A DNA stretch of 64,000 bases from Microcaldota archaeon (GCA_021796225.1 JAJYOL010000005.1:1-64000), one strand, 5' to 3'; counted from the first letter of the stretch, positions 45,898 through 55,160 are shown. Made by a program: numbers and translations. The notes: generated by a model not told the origin, from the letters alone.

Positions 45898-46341
45898 TTA
45901 CACATCGACGACGATGGTTGCGGAATATCCGCTGCTTGTTTTTTTAACCGAAAGGTTGTGCGGTGTCACGGCCTTTACGGAAAGAAGCGCGAAATCGCCG
46001 TTGATTTTTTTTGTAAACAGTTTTGCCGTTATGTGAAATTTACCATTTTTCTGCCTTTTCAATGCCACAACCCTGAACGAATATGCGTTCAGCTTCTCTG
46101 CATCGATAGTTGACAGCACCTTCTGCAGGGTAAACCAGACAAGATCTTCGAGCGAATCGGCTGATTCCGATATACGAACATGGGAACTTTTGGATTTTGA
46201 TTTTTTTATGAGCTTGATGTCAAGCATGAGTTCGAGAAGCGCAAGTGCAGCGTTGTTTATGAGGGATTTCTCCGATTTGCCATATGCGATAAATGAAGCA
46301 TCCGCAGTGTGCGGGAGATATCTGAACCGAGGTGTTTTCAT
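45898..46341 (-). CDS. Archease
   Basis: 147 residues. HTADASFIAYGKSEKSL near the N-terminus and the repeated strand-helix layout match the archease family, which activates the RNA ligase RtcB for tRNA splicing and RNA repair. The metal-binding Asp in HTAD and the C-terminal Asp (VVDV) are present. RtcB is not in this window. Confidence 0.88.
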   Translation of the reverse strand: MKTPRFRYLPHTADASFIAYGKSEKSLINNAALALLELMLDIKLIKKSKSKSSHVRISESADSLEDLVWFTLQKVLSTIDAEKLNAYSFRVVALKRQKNGKFHITAKLFTKKINGDFALLSVKAVTPHNLSVKKTSSGYSATIVVDV

Positions 46342-46426
46342 GAATTACGCCTTGTCTAAGCAAGATTATTAAACTTAACAAATTAATAACAGATTGCCCC
46401 GTGAAGACAAGAGTAACTACTGATAT

Positions 46427-47989
46427 ATGATGAAGTCCATATCGGCTGAGGGCAATGGTGTTTTGATGCTTTACAACAGGAAAGCCTGGATTGTGCTTTT
46501 TGCTTTGCTCATTACCGCCGCACTTGCGAATTCCTTTTACATAACGCCGATGACCATAAGCGATTCGGATTTTACCACGTATATAGGCGTCGCGGTGATA
46601 ATGCTTCCGCTGCTGGCATTCTTCATGCTTAAAGAGGACATAATCCCGAAAGTCGGCAGAAAGGACATTGTTGCAGGTGTATTGTTTTTTGCAGTATTGA
46701 TTGCAATAACAGTGGTGCTGCGCGAGTCCCTTTCGTATCTCTTCCTGGATATGCGGCTTGATATGCTCTTTTTCCCGCTCCTGATATTGTCACTCGTATC
46801 ATTGCTTTTCGGATTTTCCAATATTAACAGGTTCAAGTGGATCATAGTATATTCCATTTTCGCTTCCCCCATAGTGCTTCTTTGGCTCAGTGCGGCGAAT
46901 TCCGGATTCGTGTATGCAAATGCTCTCGTAATATTCGAGGCGTCCAGATTTTATTTCCATGGTGCAACATTCCTCGCACCTATGACAATAATCGCAAATG
47001 GATATAGAGTAGGCATCGGTGAGACATGCATAGGCATCGGAGTGTTGATAGGCATTATAATGTTTCTTGCGCCTCTCGCGTACCTTTTTGATGGAAACAG
47101 GCTTGACAAGGCCAAATGGGTAATGAGCGGTTTCTTCCTCGTATTGCTGTTGAACCTTGCAAGAATGCTTTCCATATCCATTGCATGGCTTCTGTGGGGG
47201 CCTAACAGTGCCGTTTTGATAATCCATGAATTTGCAGGAGAGCTTTTGTTTTACATATCGATAGCGGCGATGGTGCTTCTGGCAGGAACTTTCGGATTGA
47301 AGTTTCCAAAAGGTGCCGTGAAAAGCATAAAACATCGGAGAAGTGTCGATATCTTGGGAAAGGCAGGCATTGCAGTGGCGGTGCTCTTCGTAGCATTATA
47401 TTTCGTATTTACATACGGTTACGATTCGGTCGGACTGATATCTTCGGCATCGTTGCATAACACGGCACCGTTCAATGCAAGCATGGCATACGGCATTGCA
47501 GAAAGCATATCCAACCATACGGGATTTCATACTGAAATATCCACAGACACGCAGGTTAACAGGATAGAAATGCAGATGGTCAATGCGACATTCAATCAGA
47601 CATATCCCATAGAAATCCTAATTATGGGGTACAACGCAAGCGAAACGGAAGGGCTTGTTTCAAAGAACGCATTCATAGGAGAACGCAACTTCGTTGACAA
47701 TCTTAGCCGCATAAACAGCGTTTATTATCTGGGATCCAACGGACAAGGGTATCTGGTCTATAATTCGCGCATTCCGTATGAATATCAAAATCAAAGTTAT
47801 ACCGACGTCGGCATTTATGCGGTAATGCCTGCAGCACTGGTAAGCGGAGGAACCATAAATTGTATTAGTGGCTACGATGCGGCGTTCTCGCAGATACTCA
47901 ATGCGATGAATCCGCATGCCTACAACGAAAGCGCGAATTTGAAAATCGACAATGCGTATTGCATGTTGCACAATCTGGTAAGCACATGA
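46427..47989 (+). CDS. Archaeosortase/exosortase-family transpeptidase
   Basis: 520 residues. About nine membrane helices occupy 1-320; within them the catalytic triad of the family is visible: Cys in GETCIGIG (about 200), Arg in LLNLARMLSI (about 245) and His in IIHEFAGELL (about 267). A soluble C-terminal domain (about 330-520) rich in N-x-S/T follows, like the EpsI-type tail of some exosortases. These enzymes cut C-terminal tripartite tails and attach proteins to lipid. No clear target tail was found in the window. Confidence 0.8.
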   Translation: MMKSISAEGNGVLMLYNRKAWIVLFALLITAALANSFYITPMTISDSDFTTYIGVAVIMLPLLAFFMLKEDIIPKVGRKDIVAGVLFFAVLIAITVVLRESLSYLFLDMRLDMLFFPLLILSLVSLLFGFSNINRFKWIIVYSIFASPIVLLWLSAANSGFVYANALVIFEASRFYFHGATFLAPMTIIANGYRVGIGETCIGIGVLIGIIMFLAPLAYLFDGNRLDKAKWVMSGFFLVLLLNLARMLSISIAWLLWGPNSAVLIIHEFAGELLFYISIAAMVLLAGTFGLKFPKGAVKSIKHRRSVDILGKAGIAVAVLFVALYFVFTYGYDSVGLISSASLHNTAPFNASMAYGIAESISNHTGFHTEISTDTQVNRIEMQMVNATFNQTYPIEILIMGYNASETEGLVSKNAFIGERNFVDNLSRINSVYYLGSNGQGYLVYNSRIPYEYQNQSYTDVGIYAVMPAALVSGGTINCISGYDAAFSQILNAMNPHAYNESANLKIDNAYCMLHNLVST

Positions 47990-48963
47990 AATTCGAATAC
48001 TCCGCAGGCGCATTTGTATACTTCAACGAATACGGACGCAGCATGTTTCTCGTTCTGACAAAACAAAACGGGGAGAAGGACCTTGCCAAAGGGCACATAG
48101 AAAAAGGTGAATCTGCGGAAGATGCGGCAAAGCGGGAGATTTACGAAGAAACGGGAATCGTACCGGAATTTCTTCCATGGTTCAGTTCCGGTACGGAGTA
48201 TTTTTTCAAGCAGAAAGGGGAGACAATACACAAAAACGTTAAATTCTTCATAGCAAGGACAAATTCTGCTGAAGTCAGAATATCGAAGGAGCATAGAGGA
48301 TACGAATGGATGGATTATGAAAGTATGAGAAAAAATCTGGCTTACAAGGATCTTCGGGAAGTCATGCGTCATGTAAAAGAATACATAGACAGATATGAAC
48401 GCATGCTCAAGCTGAATGAAGAGTACGGAGAACTTCCGGAACGTCAAAAGGAATGGAAGCTTAGCAGGTCATTTGTTCCAGGAGAGGGGAGACTTGACGC
48501 ACGCGTAATGCTTGTCGGGCAGGCTCCCGGACAAAATGAGGATACGGAAAGAAGACCATTCATAGGGATGAGCGGGAAACTTCTTGACAGGACACTTAGG
48601 AAAAACAGTATACAGAGGAAAAACGCGTACATAACGAGCATTGTGCAATTCTTTCCTCCGGAGAACAGAATCCCTACGCAGGCGGAAATAGAAATATGCA
48701 AACCTTTCCTTATGAAACAGATAGAAATAATAAAACCAGAATATGTGGTGCTTATGGGCAATGTCCCGAATAGCGGCATCCTGGGTATAGGAAGCGTCGA
48801 GAGCAACCACGGAAAGCTTATTGAAAAAGACGGGGTAAAATATATCGTCACGATACATCCGGCCGCGGCAGTAAGGATAAAGAAAAAAGTCCATATAATC
48901 GAAGAGGACTTTTCAATGCTCGGCAAGCTTCTGAAAGAAGACCGTAGAAGGCAAGAGGGCTAA
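47986..48963 (+). CDS. Nudix hydrolase fused to a uracil-DNA glycosylase domain
   Basis: About 325 residues. Residues 1-140 are a diadenosine-type Nudix domain with a perfect box (GHIEKGESAEDAAKREIYEE). Residues about 155-325 are a family 4-like UDG: motif A GQAPGQNEDTERRPFIG, middle segment TSIVQFFPPENRIP, motif B TIHPAA. Three of the four Fe-S cysteines of family 4 are absent (the VKC of VKCRPP is VQF here), so this domain probably folds without a cluster. ATG 47986 overlaps the archaeosortase stop. The fusion would join nucleotide-pool cleaning to base excision of uracil. Confidence 0.85.
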   Translation: MKFEYSAGAFVYFNEYGRSMFLVLTKQNGEKDLAKGHIEKGESAEDAAKREIYEETGIVPEFLPWFSSGTEYFFKQKGETIHKNVKFFIARTNSAEVRISKEHRGYEWMDYESMRKNLAYKDLREVMRHVKEYIDRYERMLKLNEEYGELPERQKEWKLSRSFVPGEGRLDARVMLVGQAPGQNEDTERRPFIGMSGKLLDRTLRKNSIQRKNAYITSIVQFFPPENRIPTQAEIEICKPFLMKQIEIIKPEYVVLMGNVPNSGILGIGSVESNHGKLIEKDGVKYIVTIHPAAAVRIKKKVHIIEEDFSMLGKLLKEDRRRQEG

Positions 48964-49003
48964 CGCAATAATTATTATACTTAACAGGGAACTATTGTTA
49001 CAT

Positions 49004-49078
49004 GGGCTCGTAGCTTAGCCTGGTTGGAGCACCCGACTGATAATCGGGAGGCCGGGAGTTCAAATCTCCTCGGGCCCA
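49004..49078 (+). tRNA. tRNA-Ile (anticodon GAT)
   Basis: 75 nt. Acceptor GGGCTCG pairs with CGGGCCC, discriminator A; anticodon stem CCCGA/TCGGG encloses CTGATAA; T arm around TTCAAAT. No intron. TATA-like ATTATTATAC at about 48970. A T run (CTTTTTTG near 49103) follows as a likely terminator; nothing else is recognisable up to 49204. Confidence 0.96.
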
Positions 49079-49204
49079 TAAAACAGATCAACGGCGTTCA
49101 CGACTTTTTTGTATGTATTCCGTACGGTAATAAGGATAAGATGGATGGATTAATTGCGGCGGGGATCGGCTTAAAAGGCTGACCTGCCGAATAGTTGTGA
49201 TGCA

Positions 49205-49687
49205 ATGGACGAGAATCGATCGTTAAATGACGCCGTATACGTAGGAAGCGACCATGCAGGATTTGAACTGAAGAAGTATGTAGTAAACATGCTTAAGGAA
49301 AAAGGCGTAAAAGTCGTCGATGAAGGGCCTTCGGAATACGACAAAGATGATGATTATCCAGATTATGCGGAAAAAGTCTGCAGGAAGATTTCAGGAAGCT
49401 CCGGCAGAGGCATATTGATATGCGGCACGGGGCAGGGCATGGAAAGAACGGCAAACAAATTTCCAGGAGTGTATGCTTCCGTATGCTGGGACGAATTCAC
49501 TGCACGGGTTGCAAAGGAACACGGCAACATAAACGTACTCTGCCTCGGCGGCAGGATCACAAAAGATACCGATGCTAAAAAGATAGTAGACATATGGCTC
49601 AACGAACCGTTTTCAGGGGACGAACGTCATAGAAGGAGAATAGACAAGATAACAAGGATAGAAAAGAGGTATATGAAAACAGAGTAG
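49205..49687 (+). CDS. rpiB: Ribose-5-phosphate isomerase B
   Basis: 160 residues. VGSDHAGFELKK at the N-terminus, the catalytic Cys in LICGTGQGMERTANKF (about 73) and GGRITKD are the RpiB/LacAB signatures. It interconverts ribose-5-phosphate and ribulose-5-phosphate; archaea more often use RpiA. ATG 49205 follows GTGAT by 3 nt. Confidence 0.9.
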   Translation: MDENRSLNDAVYVGSDHAGFELKKYVVNMLKEKGVKVVDEGPSEYDKDDDYPDYAEKVCRKISGSSGRGILICGTGQGMERTANKFPGVYASVCWDEFTARVAKEHGNINVLCLGGRITKDTDAKKIVDIWLNEPFSGDERHRRRIDKITRIEKRYMKTE

Positions 49688-49761
49688 TTTTATCTCCAAA
49701 AAGACAACTTATTTATATCTGAAAAAAACAGATTTTAGCTGAATTGCGGACGTGAAATACC

Positions 49762-50820
49762 ATGGATAAGAAATTATTCGGATTGGGGATGACGGCATTG
49801 AAGAGCAATTTCATGCATCTTGAACACCCATACAAACTCACTTTCTCGGTCACATATCGCTGCCAGAGCAGATGCCTGACATGCAATATCTGGGAGATGA
49901 AACCCGTAAATGAACTGACCCTCGACGAGATACGAAACTTTGCGTCGAAGAACAAGCATTTCAAATGGATAGAACTTACGGGAGGGGAGCCTTTTTTAAG
50001 GCAGGACATAGTTGAAATAGTCAAGGCATTCGAAGAATTTTCCAAAGGTTTGTACATAATAACGATGCCGACAAATTCCCTTACAAATGGAACGACATTA
50101 CTGAAAAGAATAGAGGAGATACTCGACACGGGAATACCAAAACTGTCGATAACGGTAAGCCTTGACGGATATAGAGAATTGCATGATAAGATACGCGGAA
50201 TCCCTGGAAACTTTGACAAGGCTATGCACATATTTAAAGGGCTTATGGAACTAAGAAAGGCACACAGAAATCTTTTCTTCGTATTCGGATACACCATGAG
50301 CAAATACAACAAGGGGGAATTCCAAAAAACCGTGGAGGAGGTAAAAAAAGAGATACCGGAAGTAACCTATAATGATTTTCACATAAACGTCGGACAGGTC
50401 TCCGATATATATTACAACAATGCAGACTTGGACATTAAGGCTCCGACGGAGGAAATATCTAAAGAGATACACGAATTCGTAAGAAAAAGGCATTTTAGAC
50501 TCGGTGCCATACCTGCGATAGAAGGAGTATTTCTTAAAAAATTAGAACGATACGTAGAAACGGGAAAAGCGCCTTTGAAGAGCAGAAGCCTTGACGCATC
50601 ACTTTTTATGGACAGCTACGGGAGCGTCTTTCCATCGATAATGTGGGGCAGAAAGATAGGAAATATAAGGGAAACGGATTACAGCTTGGAGCCTTTGTGG
50701 AAAAACGATGCGGCAAACGAGATAAGAAAGCTTATACGTGAAGGGAAGGAACCGAAGAACTGGACTGCGTGCGAAGCTTATCAGGCGATAGTGGGAGACG
50801 TAAGCAGTTTCATACGATGA
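49762..50820 (+). CDS. Radical SAM protein of unknown substrate
   Basis: 352 residues. The 4Fe-4S motif is CQSRCLTC (Cys34, 38, 41), followed by the SAM-binding GGEPFLR and a TIM-barrel core. A C-terminal region (LDASLFMDSYGSVFPSIMWG) resembles a SPASM-like tail but lacks its cysteine clusters, with a single Cys in NWTACEAYQ. Resembles uncharacterised MoaA/NirJ-like archaeal proteins. The 3' end overlaps the convergent exchanger gene by 11 nt. Confidence 0.8.
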   Translation: MDKKLFGLGMTALKSNFMHLEHPYKLTFSVTYRCQSRCLTCNIWEMKPVNELTLDEIRNFASKNKHFKWIELTGGEPFLRQDIVEIVKAFEEFSKGLYIITMPTNSLTNGTTLLKRIEEILDTGIPKLSITVSLDGYRELHDKIRGIPGNFDKAMHIFKGLMELRKAHRNLFFVFGYTMSKYNKGEFQKTVEEVKKEIPEVTYNDFHINVGQVSDIYYNNADLDIKAPTEEISKEIHEFVRKRHFRLGAIPAIEGVFLKKLERYVETGKAPLKSRSLDASLFMDSYGSVFPSIMWGRKIGNIRETDYSLEPLWKNDAANEIRKLIREGKEPKNWTACEAYQAIVGDVSSFIR

Positions 50821-51805
50821 ATGCTGTCGCAACGGCTATGAAATACAATGCGGCAAGGAAAACACCATTGCGGAATGTGAGCGTTCCGCGATATATGGTC
50901 GCTATTGCAATGAAATTTATCCCTATTACCAGCAGGAATGCCGTAAGCGAAGAGCTCGATCTCACAGTAACTGCGGACAGTATGCCTATAGCTCCGAGAA
51001 GGACGGTGTTGTTTTGAAGCTTGCTTCCTATGAAACCCACAAGCGCAGTCGAACCTCCCCCTTCAGAGCTTACGGACATGCGATATGCACTGAGCTGTTC
51101 CGGCAAATCGGCAGCTATGGGTGTTATGACTATCGAAAGGAACAACGCAGATACGCCGATCATTCCGGCAAACGTTATTATGTAATGTATGAAAACGTCT
51201 GACAGTATTGTAACTACAATGATACCGGTTGAAAAGTAGACAATGCCGCCAAGTGCCGCACGCCTTCCTTTTTTCGTTCGCAGGCTTGCCATGGTACGCG
51301 AATGGGCATGCATGTACCGGTATGCCAGATATATGGCATATATTAACAGCAGAAGCACCCCTGAGATATAGTCAAGCTTCCCGTAAATGACAAGAAGGAT
51401 CAATGAAAGATTCGATACGAGGAGGAATAGAACTTCTGTTTTGTAGTCGTCTTTCATCTTTAAGGGTTTTTTCCACTTCATGAAATACGTTATTCCTACT
51501 ACACCAATGCCTATGGTAAACAGGATTATGTTTCCACCTATTGCAGAACCGAGTGCCACGCTCGCGGAACCTTTACCTATCGCAACAAGCACGAATATGA
51601 GTTCGGGAAGAGAGGACATGAATCCCAATATGACTCCGCCTGCCATCCCCTGCCCAACAACTTTTTCAAATCGCTCTGTGCCGCGGTTTATCAGTTCTGC
51701 GGCTATCCCAAATGCTGCAAGAAGCACCAGTATTATGACAAGTTCTATCGGAAGCGTACCGGAAATGCCTTGCAGTAGGATTTGAAGTGCGGGTATCGTA
51801 CCCAT
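50810..51805 (-). CDS. Sodium/calcium exchanger-family membrane protein
   Basis: 331 residues, ten or eleven hydrophobic segments. Two inverted alpha repeats are visible: GGVILGFMSSLPELIFVLV with GSAIGGNIILF in the first half, and ITPIAADLPEQLSAY with VGFIGSKLQNNTVLLG in the second. Second-repeat residues deviate from the classical GTSLPE, so the transported ion is uncertain. Confidence 0.82.
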   Translation of the reverse strand: MGTIPALQILLQGISGTLPIELVIILVLLAAFGIAAELINRGTERFEKVVGQGMAGGVILGFMSSLPELIFVLVAIGKGSASVALGSAIGGNIILFTIGIGVVGITYFMKWKKPLKMKDDYKTEVLFLLVSNLSLILLVIYGKLDYISGVLLLLIYAIYLAYRYMHAHSRTMASLRTKKGRRAALGGIVYFSTGIIVVTILSDVFIHYIITFAGMIGVSALFLSIVITPIAADLPEQLSAYRMSVSSEGGGSTALVGFIGSKLQNNTVLLGAIGILSAVTVRSSSSLTAFLLVIGINFIAIATIYRGTLTFRNGVFLAALYFIAVATAFIV

Positions 51806-51864
51806 GCTTGAATTGAGGAGTTAGATTTTAATAAGTTAACTGGAAGGTGGTATATGGTGATTTG

Positions 51865-52293
51865 GTGTCAAAAACCAAAGCAAGAACGGGAAAAGACGAT
51901 AAACACATGGCGGTTCCGGTGGAAACTGATACGTCATGGCATCCGAGAAGATTTAGGGATTTTTTCAGCATACCGGACAGATATGTCGATATGTTCTATG
52001 GGGAAATACCGGATGTTGAAATAGTTGATAGGAAAGACAGCATTACCGTAAAGGTGGACCTTCCGGAAATTGACAGCAAAGACCTTAAGGTGGAAATAGG
52101 AGAGATGAATGTCGTGATACAGGGAGTTAGCACGCATACGGAGCATAAGAGAACACAGGGGTACAGTTATAGCAGCCATTCAAGCAGCAGATATTATAGA
52201 AATGTACCACTGCCGGCAAAAGTTGTGAAAAAAACCGCGAAGAAAAGCTTTTACGGACACACGCTTATCGTTGAATTGAAAAAACAGAAATAA
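51865..52293 (+). CDS. Small heat-shock protein, Hsp20/alpha-crystallin family
   Basis: About 142 residues. The alpha-crystallin domain spans about 50-140 (VKVDLPEIDSKDLKVEIGEM, YYRNVPLPAKV, ending TLIVELKK), with the usual A-x-x-x-n-G-x-L region altered to AKKSFYGHTL. The C-terminal I-x-I tail is missing. GTG 51865 is chosen because GGTGAT lies 3 nt upstream; an in-frame GTG at 51847 is the longer alternative. Confidence 0.85.
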   Translation: MSKTKARTGKDDKHMAVPVETDTSWHPRRFRDFFSIPDRYVDMFYGEIPDVEIVDRKDSITVKVDLPEIDSKDLKVEIGEMNVVIQGVSTHTEHKRTQGYSYSSHSSSRYYRNVPLPAKVVKKTAKKSFYGHTLIVELKKQK

Positions 52294-52375
52294 GATTATC
52301 CTTATTGGAAAGGGCAGTAGAGAATCAATATATATTATGAGGATTAATCTCTAATTTATAGCCGCGGATGGTTTC

Positions 52376-54121
52376 ATGAGAATATTGCAGTTAGATGTCA
52401 ATAGTATAGAATACGAAATGATAAAGCCTGAGGCAAGACTGTACGAAGATGCAGACGAAAAGACGGTTTCTCTGAAGAATGCGCTGGTTGCCCTTACTTC
52501 GATAGAAAAGGGGGATTCCGAGGAGGATGTTGCTTCCGCGGTAAAAGATCTTTCGGCGTTCATGGAAAAGCAACACATACGCCTGCTTGTCCTGTATCCA
52601 TTTGCACACCTGAGCAGCAATCTTGAAGCACCAGAAAGGGCGATGTTTCTTTTGAATCTCATGAGAAAGGATCTCGGGGACAGGGGAATAAACGTCGTTT
52701 CCGCTCCTTTCGGCTGGAACAAAAAGCTGAACCTTGACATAAAAGGACATCCGCTTGCAGAAACGTCAAGAACATATCCAGGAAAGGGAAAGGCGCCTGC
52801 GCCTAAAGCAAACGTGCCGGAAACGCCCAAGGAACAGAAAGTGAAGATTGAGCAGGTTGATGAAGAAAATATGTTTTCACGAATAAGGAAAAGTGACTGG
52901 GCAGGTCTTCCCGATACCGACCATAGGACTATCGGCGAGAAGCTTGACTTGTTCAGCTTCCAGGAAGTCTCCCCTGGAATGGTTTACTGGCACAAGAACG
53001 GCCTTACCATATATAGGGGACTTACAGATTTTCTCAGAGAGAAGCTTGTAAAATATGACTATGATGAAATAAGCACGCCGGCCTTGGCAAATCTTGTGCT
53101 GTGGCACGTCAGTGGACACATAGGCCATTACAGGGACAACATGTTTGTCTTCGATTCGGAAAACGAAAAGATGGGCATGAAGCCTATGAATTGTCCTTCT
53201 ACGATACTTATTTACAGGTCAAGAAAATGGAGCTACAGGGAATTGCCTTTCCGCACCGCAATATTTGACAAACTGTACAGGAATGAAATCAGTGGCGCGC
53301 TGACAGGCTTGTTTAGGGTGAGGGAGCTCACGCAAGACGACGGCCACATATTCATACGCGAAGACCAGCTGGAAAACGAAATGAAGCTTCTTCTGGGATT
53401 CGTCAAAGAAGTATACGATACCTTCAACATGCCTTATTCCGCAAAGCTTTCCACGATGCCCGATGACCATTTGGGTGATGAAGAACTTTGGGAAAAGGCA
53501 ACTAATGCGTTGAAACGTTCGTTGGAATCTAACGGCCTTAAGTATACGATAAACGAGAAGGACGGTGCATTCTACGGACCTAAAATCGATTTTGATGTTA
53601 CGGACGCGATGGGAAGAAAATGGCAATGTGCAACGATACAGGTCGATTACCAGTTACCACGCAGATTCAAACTAGAATATATCGGAGAGGACGGACAGGC
53701 ACATACCCCAGTGATAATACACAGGGCGATATTAGGATCTCTTGAACGTTTCGTCGGTATATTGACGGAACATTATCAGGGCAAATTCCCGACTTGGATA
53801 GCGCCAGTCCAGGTGCGCATACTTTCCATATCGGAACAGGCAAACGATTACGCAAAAGGCGTGTTGGAGGAACTTTTGAAGGACGGGATACGGTGCGAGC
53901 TCGATGTGAGCGACCGAACCATCGAATACAAAGTACGGGATGCACAGATGCTGAAAGTGCCTTACATGCTAGTTATAGGAAAGAAGGAAGTAGAAGCTAA
54001 AACGGTTGCAGTAAGAACGCGTGCGGGAAAACAGAAATTTGGAGTTGCTGTTAAGGAATTTTTAAAAGAGATAACCGAGGAAATAAAAGAAAGGAAGGAA
54101 AAGGGAATATATGATTCCTGA
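52376..54121 (+). CDS. thrS: Threonyl-tRNA synthetase (archaeal type)
   Basis: 581 residues. An N-terminal archaeal editing domain of the D-aminoacyl-tRNA deacylase fold (1-140; MRILQLDVNSIEYE, APFGWNKKLNLDIKGHP) is followed by a class II catalytic core with motif 2 FRVRELTQDDGHIF, the zinc ligands around MKPMNCPS, motif 3 HRAILGSLERFVGI, and an anticodon-binding domain (VQVRILSISEQ). Compact for the family. Single gene. Confidence 0.94.
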   Translation: MRILQLDVNSIEYEMIKPEARLYEDADEKTVSLKNALVALTSIEKGDSEEDVASAVKDLSAFMEKQHIRLLVLYPFAHLSSNLEAPERAMFLLNLMRKDLGDRGINVVSAPFGWNKKLNLDIKGHPLAETSRTYPGKGKAPAPKANVPETPKEQKVKIEQVDEENMFSRIRKSDWAGLPDTDHRTIGEKLDLFSFQEVSPGMVYWHKNGLTIYRGLTDFLREKLVKYDYDEISTPALANLVLWHVSGHIGHYRDNMFVFDSENEKMGMKPMNCPSTILIYRSRKWSYRELPFRTAIFDKLYRNEISGALTGLFRVRELTQDDGHIFIREDQLENEMKLLLGFVKEVYDTFNMPYSAKLSTMPDDHLGDEELWEKATNALKRSLESNGLKYTINEKDGAFYGPKIDFDVTDAMGRKWQCATIQVDYQLPRRFKLEYIGEDGQAHTPVIIHRAILGSLERFVGILTEHYQGKFPTWIAPVQVRILSISEQANDYAKGVLEELLKDGIRCELDVSDRTIEYKVRDAQMLKVPYMLVIGKKEVEAKTVAVRTRAGKQKFGVAVKEFLKEITEEIKERKEKGIYDS

Positions 54122-54153
54122 CTGTTTGCATTGAATGTTTTAACTAGGAGTCG

Positions 54154-54516
54154 ATGATGTATAACGAATTTGTCCTTATCGTTACGATACTCGTATCCGC
54201 ACTCATGGCGGCTATTGCCCAGTACATCTTTAAAAGAAATATCCCAGCATTTCATGTAAACCGCGCGGGAATCCTGTCGCTTATAAGAAACAAATTTCTT
54301 ATCGGTGGAATAGCGGTTTATGCTGCAAGCCTTGTTGTCTATCTTTTTGCATTGCGTGGAGGACAATTGTCATTCGTATATCCCACGTTTGCAAGCGTAT
54401 TTGTTTTTGTACTTGTGATATCCAAATTCTCTCTCGGTGAGAAAATAAACATTTACAGGATTATAGGAGTTGCATTGATAATCGCAGGGATTGCAGCCAT
54501 AGCGGCAACGTATTGA
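54154..54516 (+). CDS. Small multidrug-resistance/EamA-type four-helix protein, first of a pair
   Basis: 120 residues with four membrane helices (about 5-25, 45-65, 73-90, 97-118), like half of an EamA transporter or an EmrE-like subunit. The first-helix Glu of EmrE is absent (QYIFKRN), so a drug/proton role is doubtful. Adjacent to a similar protein 10 nt downstream; the two may form a heterodimer. Confidence 0.72.
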   Translation: MMYNEFVLIVTILVSALMAAIAQYIFKRNIPAFHVNRAGILSLIRNKFLIGGIAVYAASLVVYLFALRGGQLSFVYPTFASVFVFVLVISKFSLGEKINIYRIIGVALIIAGIAAIAATY

Positions 54517-54525
54517 GATGATTTT

Positions 54526-54870
54526 TTGAATAAATTAAAAGATAGAAAAATATTCTTCGTCGTGCTGCTCGTCTTCAGCACGCTACTTGGAGGCATCGGC
54601 CAGGTATTGTTCAAGAAAGGCCTTCTCGGTAGCGGTGCGCTGCTCGTCGCGTATCTTTTTGCAGGACTTGTCGCCTACGGGCTTTCTACCCTCGTGTATT
54701 TTTACGTGCTTGGGCGCAAGAATCTCAGCTGGGCGTACAGTTTTGGCGGACTCAGTTATGTTTTTGCCAGCGTAATGGCATATTTTCTTCTTGGAGAGGG
54801 AATAACCCCTTTGAGATGGTTTGGCATACTTCTCATAGCCGTAGGCACTGCGTTCATAGGATTTAGCTGA
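54526..54870 (+). CDS. Small multidrug-resistance/EamA-type four-helix protein, second of a pair
   Basis: 114 residues starting with TTG; four helices, with GGIGQVLFKKGL in the first and GEGITPLRWFGILLIAVG at the end. Similar plan to the preceding protein but with few shared residues. Related pairs in other organisms carry undecaprenyl-phosphate-aminoarabinose flippase-like or sugar-lipid functions; the substrate here is unknown. A short hairpin (AATCCC/GGGATT, 54876-54891) follows. Confidence 0.72.
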   Translation: MNKLKDRKIFFVVLLVFSTLLGGIGQVLFKKGLLGSGALLVAYLFAGLVAYGLSTLVYFYVLGRKNLSWAYSFGGLSYVFASVMAYFLLGEGITPLRWFGILLIAVGTAFIGFS

Positions 54871-54930
54871 CCGGCAATCCCAACTGGGATTATCGACGTC
54901 AAAATAAGGGAAATTTATTACTTCCCCTAT

Positions 54931-55158
54931 ATGGAAGATACACCTAAGAATTTAAAGCCTGTGGATAGTCTATATAGCGGCGATCATATGTCTACAGGTC
55001 AGTATAAAAAAGTGGGGAGAAGGAGCGTGTTAATAGACAGGTTAGTGGAAAGGGAAGACCACACGATGTATAATGAAGACGGAACGATGGAGCTCCTGAG
55101 CATGGAAGAGGATAAGTTCCCTGAAATAGAAGGAGGATTTGAAGACTGGGATCCTTGA
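54931..55158 (+). CDS. Small acidic hypothetical protein
   Basis: 75 residues, strongly acidic at the C-terminus (EEDKFPEIEGGFEDWDP), with no family recognised. An AT-rich box (AAAATAAGG, about 54900-54908) about 27 nt upstream of the ATG suggests a leaderless transcript; GGGAA/TTCCC arms at 54907-54925 could be an operator. It ends 2 nt before the convergent hydrolase gene. Likely real given the promoter and codon use, but function unknown. Confidence 0.55.
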   Translation: MEDTPKNLKPVDSLYSGDHMSTGQYKKVGRRSVLIDRLVEREDHTMYNEDGTMELLSMEEDKFPEIEGGFEDWDP

Positions 55159-55160
55159 CC

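Noticed and set aside
54876-54891. Intrinsic terminator at the AATCCC/GGGATT hairpin.
   Set aside because: The stem is only 6 bp and no T run follows; an operator or chance pairing is equally likely.
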